Of a stretch of 14,341 nucleotides of DNA, positions 1 to 7,347 are shown piece by piece; position 1 is the first letter of the stretch, and every line of letters starts with the position of its first letter. The DNA is taken from contig CAJOHP010000058.1 in assembly GCA_905234355.1 (NCBI GenBank), positions 1 to 14,341 on the forward strand. Reading direction: 5' to 3'. Both the position numbers and the translations under genes were made by a program. The notes beneath the pieces were generated by a model. The model had not been told where the DNA came from and made no database searches. It saw only the letters and a list, made by a program, of their open reading frames with translations. The stretch comes from an uncultured Prevotella sp. Lineage in GTDB: Bacteria; Bacteroidota; Bacteroidia; Bacteroidales; Bacteroidaceae.

Positions 1-65
1 GCCCGAAGGGCGGGGTGGGGTCTGTAATATCTTGTCAATGAAGAATTTACTGACCCCACCCCCGA

Positions 66-87
66 CCCCTCCCCTACAAGGGAGGGG
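66..87. repeat. Short GC-rich hairpin
   Basis: An 8-bp perfect stem (CCCCTCCC at 66-73, GGGAGGGG at 80-87) closes a 6-base loop. Just outside it, an 11-bp perfect inverted repeat pairs GGGGTGGGGTC (12-22) with 52-62. The function is not evident; it is probably part of the repetitive intergenic mosaic. Confidence 0.55.
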
Positions 88-210
88 AGTGCCATGCGGC
101 CTGTTTCGCTACTGTTTTGCCGTAGTGAAGACTTTTTCAAGTGGACTCCCCCTTCTTACCTCCCACTGGTAGCCCTCACACCTATCTCTCCCTGGGGCTA
201 TCCGCTATTG

Positions 211-298
211 GTAGGGACGGGCTTTATGCATGTCCGCAGTCGAGGGGACTGTTTCGTTTCCTGTTTGCTGTTCGGACAGGCATAAAGCCAGTCCCTAC
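211..298. repeat. Inverted repeat, 26-nt arms
   Basis: The arm at 211-236, which begins GTAGGGACGGGCTTTATG, is the reverse complement of 273-298 with 2 mismatches. The spacer is 36 bases. The shape (a GTAGGGAC...GTCCCTAC palindrome around GGCTTTATGC) suggests a dispersed REP-like or MITE-like intergenic element, but other copies would be needed to prove that. Confidence 0.6.
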
Positions 299-327
299 AG
301 TTGCCGGAAGGCTGCCTGTTGAATAAT

Positions 328-419
328 ACTGCCCCCCGTCCCCTCCCCTACCGCTCGGCATCCCGAAGGGTGACGCTTGCTACCAACGGGACGCAAGAAG
401 GGAGGGGACGGGGGACAGT
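328..419. repeat. Inverted repeat, 20-nt arms, GC-rich
   Basis: ACTGCCCCCCGTCCCCTCCC at 328-347 pairs with 400-419, with one mismatch. The 52-base spacer contains a second small CCCGAAGGG palindrome (362-370). The CCCCTCCCCTAC stretch (here 342-350) also occurs in the hairpin near position 66, so the two elements are probably related. Confidence 0.55.
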
Positions 420-449
420 AAATAGCCCACACGAAATCTTTTGTAGAAC

Positions 450-495
450 AGAAATTGGAATAATGAGAAAAATTATCCTCATTATTCCAATTTCT
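450..495 (-). terminator. Probable transcription terminator of the lipoprotein operon
   Basis: A perfect 18-bp stem (450-467 with 478-495) closes a 10-base AT-rich loop. It lies about 85 bases past the stop codon of the last minus-strand gene, which is where the operon's terminator should be. There is no clear U-tract on the 3' side in the minus direction, so it may act as an mRNA-stabilising 3' hairpin rather than a classical intrinsic terminator. Because the stem is symmetric it could also act on the plus strand. Confidence 0.6.
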
Positions 496-580
496 TTCAG
501 ATAAAGACCAAGTCGTTTCTTTCAAAACAGATTCCAACCGTACAGGCTGACCTGTTTCGACTTCGACTTATGTGTGGCCG

Positions 581-2005
581 TTACAGTTTCTTGAGTATTG
601 CCTTCACGTGGTTAGACCATGCTATCTGGCCGGTGATGTGGTTGCAGAGGTATCCGCCCTGCGTCAGGGTGACGTCAACGCCAGCTGCACGGAACTTCTC
701 GTAGGTGTTGTAGGCGTTGGCCTGCACGGGAATGACATTGTCACGTGGTGCGGTGAAGATTTCCACAGGCACCTGCGGTGTCCAGTCGTCCACACGCTCC
801 ATCTCGAGGCACTGCAGCAGTGCTGTGCGGATGTGTGAGGTGGGATTGGCAAACTCGTCGCTTATGATCTTGCTGAACTGCATCCAGGGCAGGCCGAGAC
901 AGGTCTCGTAGGCCGTCTTCACCTCAGGCTCCGGATACTTGATGTTGGTGAGACTTGCATCACCCAGCAAGACAGATGCGATGGCGAGCTTGTCGTTGCT
1001 TTCGAAGGCCTGGGGTACGCCACTCTTGAGGTACTCGTCGGAGAAATAGCTCGCCAGCTGTATGCCCCTCATGATGTCGGCATGCCCCTCCTGCTGTCCT
1101 TTGATGACCATGGAGAGCACGGGCGTGAGGCAGAGACTGTCGGTCTGGAGCCAGTGGTTGAACGTGCCAATGGGGGTGTACGGACCAGCACCGCAGTAGA
1201 GGCCCTTGAGGTTGACCTTAGCGTTGGCCGTTTGGCCGTGGTCGGTCACGGTGAGGTGGCGTCCCACAGCCATGCTGTTGCCGCCACCCTGTGAGTAGCC
1301 CACGACGTAAGTGCCGTAGCCGTCCTTCAGCTCTACGCCTTCCTGCTGCATATACTCCAGAGCAGCCAACTCCATGTCCACACACTGCCGGGCGATGAGC
1401 TTATGGCAGAGATAGGTCTGGTACTTGTCGCTGGTGATACCGAATCCGATGTAGTCCGGGTCGACGACAGCATAGCTGTAGGCCGCCATCTCCTTGAATG
1501 TGGCGTTGCTCACACCTTTGCCGGTCAGGTCGATGTAGGTGGCGTGGCAGTTGAGCAGGATATTCTCTATGGTGATGTATTTGCCGTTCACCATAGGCAG
1601 CGAGAGCTTGCCCGAGAGCGTGATGGGGTCGCCGTTGCCGTCGATGCTGCGGTAGTTGAGTGTCACCACCTTGACGCTGACATTCCTGTGGTAGGTGCCG
1701 TTGCCGCCGCTGTACTGGTCGTTGAGCTGCTGTGCTGCGGCGAGCACGTCTCTCTTGTTTTCCTCCTGGAGTATCAGGTCTTCAGGGAGGGCGTTTGTCT
1801 CATTGGCAGTGAATGAGGATGCCACCACGTCGTCGACGCTCACGACCTCCTCGCCGGTCACTTTCATGAGGAGCTCGTTTGGCTCTGTGCCGTTGCCGTT
1901 GCCGCTGTTGTTGTCACTGTCGCTGTCACTGCTACAGGCGGTGAAGCCTGCCAGCAGCAGACCTGCGCAAAGCAGTCTGATGGAAAATTTCGTGTTAGTG
2001 TTCAT
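581..2005 (-). CDS. Lipoprotein alpha/beta hydrolase (secretory-lipase-like)
   Basis: A 474-aa predicted cell-envelope esterase, lipase or peptidase of the alpha/beta hydrolase fold; the substrate is not readable from sequence. The N-terminus is a lipoprotein signal peptide with lipobox FTAC (Cys24), followed by a Ser/Asp/Asn/Gly linker (about 25-42) whose acidic start resembles a Bacteroidetes surface-export signal. A nucleophile elbow GYSQGG puts the serine at 238. The likely acid is Asp422 (APRDNVIP) and the likely histidine His456 (CNHITG), so the triad looks complete. GYSQGG with a long lid region recalls fungal and actinobacterial secretory lipases. It is the last gene of the minus-strand operon, 24 bp after the upstream stop, and appears to be a distant paralogue of the hydrolase two genes upstream. 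Confidence 0.9.
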   Translation of the reverse strand: MNTNTKFSIRLLCAGLLLAGFTACSSDSDSDNNSGNGNGTEPNELLMKVTGEEVVSVDDVVASSFTANETNALPEDLILQEENKRDVLAAAQQLNDQYSGGNGTYHRNVSVKVVTLNYRSIDGNGDPITLSGKLSLPMVNGKYITIENILLNCHATYIDLTGKGVSNATFKEMAAYSYAVVDPDYIGFGITSDKYQTYLCHKLIARQCVDMELAALEYMQQEGVELKDGYGTYVVGYSQGGGNSMAVGRHLTVTDHGQTANAKVNLKGLYCGAGPYTPIGTFNHWLQTDSLCLTPVLSMVIKGQQEGHADIMRGIQLASYFSDEYLKSGVPQAFESNDKLAIASVLLGDASLTNIKYPEPEVKTAYETCLGLPWMQFSKIISDEFANPTSHIRTALLQCLEMERVDDWTPQVPVEIFTAPRDNVIPVQANAYNTYEKFRAAGVDVTLTQGGYLCNHITGQIAWSNHVKAILKKL

Positions 2006-2029
2006 TTGGGTCGTTGTTTTTAGTTTCTG

Positions 2030-3286
2030 CTATTCTTTTTCTCCTATTGCCTTGATTATCATATCCTTCATATCATCAAGTGATATACCGAACGACTCGA
2101 TGAGCTTTGCGCTCACCTCCAAGGGCTCCTCGCCGAAAAGGGGCGACTGCAGGAATGTGCCCACGGTGTAGTTCTGCTTCTCCTCGTCATATTTCGTCAT
2201 CAGCAGGATGGTGCCTACGTCGGTGCCGGAGGCGATGAGATGCAAGCTCATGTTGTCGTTGATTTTCGCCGTGAGGGCATCGCACTTCTCCTGGGTGCTG
2301 CCGTTCTTCTGTATGAAAGCGAGCGAGACGCTCTCACCGGCCATGCGGTTGATGTTCTTCACCTGTCCGACGACGCCGAGATCACCTCCCATGAGGCTGA
2401 CGTTGAGGTCGGCAGTGAAGACCACGTTGTCTTTCAGCTGATTGACGACCGACATATTGTCAGACAGTGTGAGTGTGAGTACGACGAGCGGTTTGACCTC
2501 TTCGTCGGTGGCCACCTGGAGTGTGATATCGCGCGAGTGAGCGTCCTCACGGCTGTAGCCCAGGGCGATGCTTATGCCGCTGATTTTGATGGTGCCCGTA
2601 TTCTCCAGGCTCTTGGCCGGCAGGAAAGGCAGTACCGACGGCTGGCTGGTGTGCGTGCTCTCGATGGAGAGCACGGGCGCGCCGTCCTTGACGATGCTCA
2701 GTGTGCGCGTGACCGGCCCGTTTGTGTGGAGATGACCGAGGTCGGCAGCGATGCTGCGGGAGAGGCTTACGTTGTAGAGTCCGTCGGCAGTGGGAAACTG
2801 TGCAGAAAACTCCACAGTGTCCTTGGTGTTGGCATACAGCTGTCCCTCCTGTCGGCCGTATCCGGCACTGCCGCTGTAGGTCCAGACGAGTGTGAGCATC
2901 TTCGCCACATTGCTGTAGGAATAGATGCGCTGATAGGTGGTGTCGCGGCTGAAGTCGGCGTTGAGCTGCTGGAGCTGCTGGAGCAGCTGGCTCAGCCATG
3001 CGCTGAACTTCTGCTGCTCGCAGCCGTCGCCATTGGTGCACTGCTCGCAGTCGCAGTCGCAGGCCTCTGCCACGGCGCGTGTGAGCGGTGCCAGCTCGTC
3101 CAGGTTGACAGCCGACAGCTCGTCTTGCAGCCGGTTGCTCACGTCATTGATCTGGCTCAGGTAGTCGGGCGCAGTCTCTGCCGGGGCGGTCTCCGTCTGC
3201 ATGTCGTCATCGCTGTCGCATGAGGTGAAGACTGGCGCTCCTGTCATGAGCAGCGCCATGAGCAGTGTGAAATGTTTCTTTTTCAT
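2030..3286 (-). CDS. Lipoprotein of unknown function with cysteine cluster
   Basis: A 418-aa lipoprotein that I cannot assign to a family. The signal peptide ends in lipobox FTSC (Cys23), followed by DSDDD, an acidic stretch typical of surface-exposed Bacteroidetes lipoproteins. Residues 41-110 look helical and contain a compact five-cysteine cluster, CDCDCEQC then Cys89 (Cys76, 78, 80, 83, 89), next to a Leu/Gln-rich segment (QLLQQLQQL, 100-108). Residues 120-390 look beta-rich with alternating hydrophobic residues, and the C-terminus (about 390-415) is helical. The cysteines could bind metal or form disulfides; that is inference. It sits between the two hydrolases, 95 bp after one and 24 bp before the other, so it is probably co-transcribed with them. 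Confidence 0.85.
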   Translation of the reverse strand: MKKKHFTLLMALLMTGAPVFTSCDSDDDMQTETAPAETAPDYLSQINDVSNRLQDELSAVNLDELAPLTRAVAEACDCDCEQCTNGDGCEQQKFSAWLSQLLQQLQQLNADFSRDTTYQRIYSYSNVAKMLTLVWTYSGSAGYGRQEGQLYANTKDTVEFSAQFPTADGLYNVSLSRSIAADLGHLHTNGPVTRTLSIVKDGAPVLSIESTHTSQPSVLPFLPAKSLENTGTIKISGISIALGYSREDAHSRDITLQVATDEEVKPLVVLTLTLSDNMSVVNQLKDNVVFTADLNVSLMGGDLGVVGQVKNINRMAGESVSLAFIQKNGSTQEKCDALTAKINDNMSLHLIASGTDVGTILLMTKYDEEKQNYTVGTFLQSPLFGEEPLEVSAKLIESFGISLDDMKDMIIKAIGEKE

Positions 3287-3381
3287 AGGTCTTGTTTTTT
3301 ATAGGATGAATAATTCATGATTTGCTTGCGGTATGCGCCAACAGGGACAAGAGTGTCGTCTTCTTCATGTTGCGTTTTGTC

Positions 3382-4869
3382 TTATTCATTTCCGGGGTCC
3401 TCAGTCAGGTAGGACGGCATGATGTAGATCAGAGTAGAGATGCCGTGTATGACTGCCAGTCCTGAGATGCTGCTGATGGCGCTGAACACAGCCGGCAGTT
3501 CCTTTTCTGAGAAATGCACATTTTTGTTGGAGCCCATGCGGCTGATTTCCTGATAGCTCTGATATGCCGGTTCAAAGGGGATGCCGTCGTCCTGCCGGCA
3601 GTGTGTCAGGTAGACGGGATGGCGCGGCGTCCAGTTGCTCAGGTTGTCCTCTTCTTCCAGATGCTTGAACAGCGCTTGTGTCTTGGGCGACGACTCGTTC
3701 AGCTTGCCGTCGCTGGTCAGCATGTCCGGAGCCATGATCTGCGACAGCTTGGTGTAGTTGGGCACTTCTTTGCTCATGCCGATGACGTTGAAGAAATATC
3801 TTGCTTCCACCTCATAGTAGCTCATGCTCCTGCCTTCGTATTCCACCGTCGTCTTCAGTATGTCGTCGCTGACAAAGTCGTGCGGGTCATAGCCTCCGAG
3901 CCTCGAGGCCGGGAAGGCTGCCAGCGAAATGAGCGCCGTCTTCGACATCATGGCATTGTATCTGGGGTGACTGCTGAAGTATCGCAGCGTGGAGCTCCAC
4001 TCCAGGGGTCCGCAGCCCGTGAAGGTGCTGCGCAGCCGCAGGGCATCGCGGAGCGACTGGGGCGCCTCGGTCTCGTAGTATTTTGCGAAGTGCAGCGGCA
4101 CGGCAGCGCCGAGTGAGCAGCCGACGTTGACCGTGTGGCCGTCGTCGGCCAGCATGACCCCGCGGCTCTTCATCAGCTCCAGGGCGGCCAAGGCACAGTC
4201 GGCCATCTGGCGTGCCAGCACTTTAGGCGAGGTGGCACAATAGTAGTCGGCGTCCAGATTGGTGCCACACCCCTGACCGTCGGGCTCGATGACGGCCGAG
4301 TTGAGCAGTGCGCGTATGGTCCACATGCTGATGGCCTCTGAGGGCATGCCGCTTACCAAGGGCATGGCATGGTGCATGAACAGCGTGAGCGACTGCACCT
4401 CGTGTCCCACGCCCTCGGCCATCGCGTTGGGGAAGGTCACGCGTCCCGACAGGACGACATCCTCACCACGGGCCGACTTGCTGCGATAGTTGAAGGCCCA
4501 CGACTCCAGCTGCCAGCGGCGGTTGCCTTGGGCGTCAAGACCTATTTTGGCCTGGAACGCCGAGTCCAGGCTGTTAGCGCTCTTGTCCACCCTTGACATC
4601 AGCAAGCTCTTCACCGCGGAAAAATATCCCCGCATGCTCCTGCGTCTTTCATCGGTTGTAAAATAGAAGGTGGCTCCCAGTACATTATTGTACATTTTAT
4701 CCTTCAGACTGTCTGGGGAGATAAAAGCGCTGCTTTTGATATCCACCAGCAGCCCGGACGTGTCATTGCCGTTGCGGTCGGTGGGGGGGGTGCTGCTGTC
4801 GTCGTCGTGACACGACACCAGACTCAGGGCCTGCAGTAAAACTGCTGTGAGTAAGAAAATCTTTTTCAT
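3382..4869 (-). CDS. Lipoprotein alpha/beta hydrolase
   Basis: A 495-aa predicted envelope hydrolase. The lipoprotein signal peptide ends in LVSC (Cys20), followed by HDDD, an acidic export-type signal. The nucleophile elbow is GCSLGA with Ser252. The likely acid is Asp427 (CRQDDGIPFE, aligning with PRDNVIPVQ of the other hydrolase in the operon), and the likely histidine is His475 (VIHGIST). Shared layout with that hydrolase includes a beta-strand ending LSGRVTFP versus LSGKLSLP and an NWTPRHPV versus DWTPQVPV segment before the acid, which supports an old duplication. It follows the fusion-peptidase gene by 63 bp. The substrate is unknown; an esterase or peptidase acting on products of the adjacent peptidase is possible but unproven. 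Confidence 0.88.
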   Translation of the reverse strand: MKKIFLLTAVLLQALSLVSCHDDDSSTPPTDRNGNDTSGLLVDIKSSAFISPDSLKDKMYNNVLGATFYFTTDERRRSMRGYFSAVKSLLMSRVDKSANSLDSAFQAKIGLDAQGNRRWQLESWAFNYRSKSARGEDVVLSGRVTFPNAMAEGVGHEVQSLTLFMHHAMPLVSGMPSEAISMWTIRALLNSAVIEPDGQGCGTNLDADYYCATSPKVLARQMADCALAALELMKSRGVMLADDGHTVNVGCSLGAAVPLHFAKYYETEAPQSLRDALRLRSTFTGCGPLEWSSTLRYFSSHPRYNAMMSKTALISLAAFPASRLGGYDPHDFVSDDILKTTVEYEGRSMSYYEVEARYFFNVIGMSKEVPNYTKLSQIMAPDMLTSDGKLNESSPKTQALFKHLEEEDNLSNWTPRHPVYLTHCRQDDGIPFEPAYQSYQEISRMGSNKNVHFSEKELPAVFSAISSISGLAVIHGISTLIYIMPSYLTEDPGNE

Positions 4870-4932
4870 CCTTTTGTGCTATCCTTTATTTGCTTTTTTT
4901 TGATAGTTATTTCCAGTAAGCGTGTTGGCGTG

Positions 4933-7347
4933 TCAGTCCTGCTTCCTCACAAACTCTTCCGGTCCGCTGTGGTAGAGGTTGCCGAAGTTGTGGGCGTTGA
5001 TGATGCAGGCGTGTGAGCCCAGCGTGTGCTGTGCGCAATAGAGATAGAGGTCGCGGTAGGTGATGTCGGGCCGGGCCAGCACAGCGGTTGTCAGGTTGCT
5101 GGTGAAGCGGTCGCTCATCCAGAAGTTGCCTTTCCGGTTCCAGTGGTCTGCCCACGACTGCTCGGCGGCGTTGGCTCCCGTCATGGCGAGCACGCCGGGC
5201 GTGCCCTCTATGCCCCTGACCACTGCCTCGGCATAGCACGGCTCAGCCACGACGAGCAGTTTGCGGAAGGCCGCCGACTGCTGCATCTGCCGGACGGTCT
5301 GGACCATCAGCTCCCTGGTGAACCCCTGCCCCACCGGCAGGTCGCGCCAGGCAAACTCGTCGGCCCCCTCGTTGGCCTGGCTGTGGCCGTGGCCGCTCCA
5401 GTAGAGCATCACGTTGTGGCCGTCGCCCGGGGGCAGCACCTGGGGCAGATGGTCGGAGGCCTGTCCTAAGAGGATGTGGGCCACGTCGGCAGGCGTGAGC
5501 TTGGCAGCGTCGTAGTCTATCTTTACGCCCTGCATGAGGTCGGGCCCCCCGGGGCTGGTACGCACCACGCCCGGCTCCGGGTTCTTGTCGGAGTCGGCTA
5601 TGGAGCGGTCGGCTATGAGTATGATATGGTCGTCGTCAAGTCCTCCGCGGCGCAGGTGCTGGTAGATGTTGAGCGCGTCGGCCAGGTGGCGGTAGTTGTA
5701 GAAGCCGTTGCTGGCATGCACCACCACGGCATACTGGCCGGTGAGCGGCTTGTAGCTGATGTTCACTTCCTCGTCTTTAGCCTGGCGGGCCAGAAGCTCC
5801 AGCGCTGCATACTCATCGTAGATGTATTTCCACGCTGCTGTAGCCTGGCCCACGCGGTGGTTGCCCTCCGAGCTGAAGTAGTTGCGGAACAGCAGGCGCC
5901 CGTCTATGATCTGCCAGTGCACGTAGGTGGTGCCTGTGGCGGCTGTGCACGTCTCGTCGTCGAAGCCGATGGTGCCTGAGGCGCCACGGAACTTGATGAG
6001 CTGCCCCGAGCTGACCGAGCGCAGGTAGAGCTGCATGGCCACGGGGTTCCACACCGATGCGCTGAGCGCGCTGTTGGTGTTGGGGAACGTGATGTCGTAG
6101 ATGGCCTTGTTGAAGTCGGCATTGCGCTGCAGGGGGTCGGCTGCTTCTGCGGCGCCCGTATGCAGCTGATAGTAGGCTGCAAAGGCTGTGAGCATGAGGG
6201 CGTCGTAGAACTTGCACTCCTCGAAGGTAGGCTTGACGCCATATTTCACCTCGTAGCTTTGCTCAAACCCGGTGGTCGGGTCGGAGTATGGCATGAAGCC
6301 CTGATAGTAGTCGAGCAGCTTGCGCTGCCGCTCGGGCAGGGCGTCGATGTGTTCCTGCCCGAAGTTGCTCAGGGCAAACCATGTCTTGAAGTGGTCGTCG
6401 GCAAAGGCTCTGGCCGAGGCGTCGTAGGCAGGATCGTCGGCAGGGGTGCCGTCCGGCAGGCCGTAGGCTTCGCTGAGGCCCAGCTTGCCGACGAGTACCT
6501 CGCGACGCACTTGTGTCAGCCGACACAGCTGCTCCAGCTCTTCGATGATGCAGAAGTTCTCCTTGCGGGTGTCGGAGCTGCTGTCAGCGCTGCTCTCCAT
6601 CTGCTGCCGCATGCGCCTGACCAGGTCTTCGGTCGAGGCGTAGAGCTGATTGCTGCCTAGGGCTATGCTCAGGTTCACCGCCTGGAAAGGCATCCAGTTG
6701 TGGAATGTGCGTCCGTAGACATTGTCGGGCGAGAAGACCGTCGTGTAGACGTTGTCTTGCCACAAGTTGCCGGCCTGCATGGCAGCGTAGGCACTGAGTA
6801 TGATTTCGGAGAAAGCCACGTCGCTCTCGGTGAGCGACCACAGGAAGGGGCGCACGTCGCTCTGTCCGTTTTGCGTCGGGACGGCATATCGGCGTATGAT
6901 TTCCTCGCTGGTGGCCGTGGGGGCGATGAGTGGCTTCTCGGTCTTCTGGCAGGCTTCGGCCAGCGGCTCCAGCGTGTGGCTGTAGAAGGTGCCGATGACG
7001 GCCACGATGCTGGTGTCGTTGGCCAGCTTTTCGCTCAGGGCGGTCATGTCGGCCGTCGACTCGCTGTACCACTTCAGGTGCAGTCGCACGCAGTCGTCGC
7101 CGAAGAGCTGGGCTTGCTGAAAATTCTCCAGAAACCACTGTGCCGTGCGTTCCAGCTGATGCTTGGTGACGGCGCTGCGGTCTGGGTAGACCACTGCCAC
7201 CTTCTTCTCCACCCACTGATGCTGTGTCTGGATCACAACCTTGTCGTCTTCCGTCTTGCAGGAAGTGAAAAGTGAACAACTCATAGTGAATAGTGCTGCG
7301 AACAGCCACATCATCCATCTTCCATCATCCATCTTACTTCTTCTCAT
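4933..7347 (-). CDS. Lipoprotein fusion: periplasmic-binding-protein domain plus legumain-like (C13) cysteine peptidase
   Basis: An 804-aa lipoprotein from the chosen start. Lipobox LFTSC places the lipid on Cys30, followed by KTEDD. Residues about 45-510 resemble a type 1 periplasmic-binding/receptor-ligand fold (KKVAVVYPD; VAVIGTFYSHTLEPLAEAC; KPLIAPTATSEE; FSPDNVYGRTF; KFYDALMLTAFAAYYQL). Residues about 535-795 are a caspase-fold C13 peptidase: NYRHLADALNIYQHL, LYWSGHG with His653, VVAEPCYAE with Cys704, and MTGANAAEQSWADHWN, the segment that follows the nucleophile in legumains. Both catalytic residues are present. An ATG at 7371 would add 8 residues, but the ATG at 7347 has AAAGGAGG six bases upstream and keeps a basic signal-peptide start. 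It overlaps the upstream gene's end. One reading is that ligand binding controls proteolysis at the cell surface. Confidence 0.9.
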   Translation of the reverse strand: MRRSKMDDGRWMMWLFAALFTMSCSLFTSCKTEDDKVVIQTQHQWVEKKVAVVYPDRSAVTKHQLERTAQWFLENFQQAQLFGDDCVRLHLKWYSESTADMTALSEKLANDTSIVAVIGTFYSHTLEPLAEACQKTEKPLIAPTATSEEIIRRYAVPTQNGQSDVRPFLWSLTESDVAFSEIILSAYAAMQAGNLWQDNVYTTVFSPDNVYGRTFHNWMPFQAVNLSIALGSNQLYASTEDLVRRMRQQMESSADSSSDTRKENFCIIEELEQLCRLTQVRREVLVGKLGLSEAYGLPDGTPADDPAYDASARAFADDHFKTWFALSNFGQEHIDALPERQRKLLDYYQGFMPYSDPTTGFEQSYEVKYGVKPTFEECKFYDALMLTAFAAYYQLHTGAAEAADPLQRNADFNKAIYDITFPNTNSALSASVWNPVAMQLYLRSVSSGQLIKFRGASGTIGFDDETCTAATGTTYVHWQIIDGRLLFRNYFSSEGNHRVGQATAAWKYIYDEYAALELLARQAKDEEVNISYKPLTGQYAVVVHASNGFYNYRHLADALNIYQHLRRGGLDDDHIILIADRSIADSDKNPEPGVVRTSPGGPDLMQGVKIDYDAAKLTPADVAHILLGQASDHLPQVLPPGDGHNVMLYWSGHGHSQANEGADEFAWRDLPVGQGFTRELMVQTVRQMQQSAAFRKLLVVAEPCYAEAVVRGIEGTPGVLAMTGANAAEQSWADHWNRKGNFWMSDRFTSNLTTAVLARPDITYRDLYLYCAQHTLGSHACIINAHNFGNLYHSGPEEFVRKQD

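Larger units (their letters stand above)
1..580. other. Gene-free region of inverted repeats downstream of the lipoprotein operon
   Basis: No convincing coding sequence was found; the short open frames here have no signal peptide, no recognisable motif and overlap one another on both strands. The region instead holds four separate inverted repeats (12-22 with 52-62; 66-73 with 80-87; 211-236 with 273-298; 328-347 with 400-419) and a long hairpin at 450-495. It follows the stop codon of the last gene of the minus-strand operon, so it is 3' flanking sequence of that transcript. Confidence 0.75.

Noticed and set aside
94..326. Short plus-strand open frames near the window start
   Set aside because: They run through the inverted repeats, overlap each other in different frames and have no motif or initiation signal.
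1896..1935. Microsatellite-like GTTGCCGTTGCCGCTG / CACTGTCGCTGTCACTG tract
   Set aside because: It encodes the ordinary Ser/Asp/Asn/Gly linker after the lipobox cysteine and is not a pure repeat, so phase variation is unlikely.
2240..3223. 327-codon open frame on the plus strand
   Set aside because: It lies wholly antisense to the cysteine-cluster lipoprotein gene, has no signal peptide or recognisable motif, and is the kind of shadow frame produced by GC-rich codon bias.
3287..3381. Possible internal promoter or terminator between two operon genes
   Set aside because: Only a short ATGAATAATTCAT palindrome is present; no TAnnTTTG box or hairpin with a T-run was seen, so the genes are treated as one operon.
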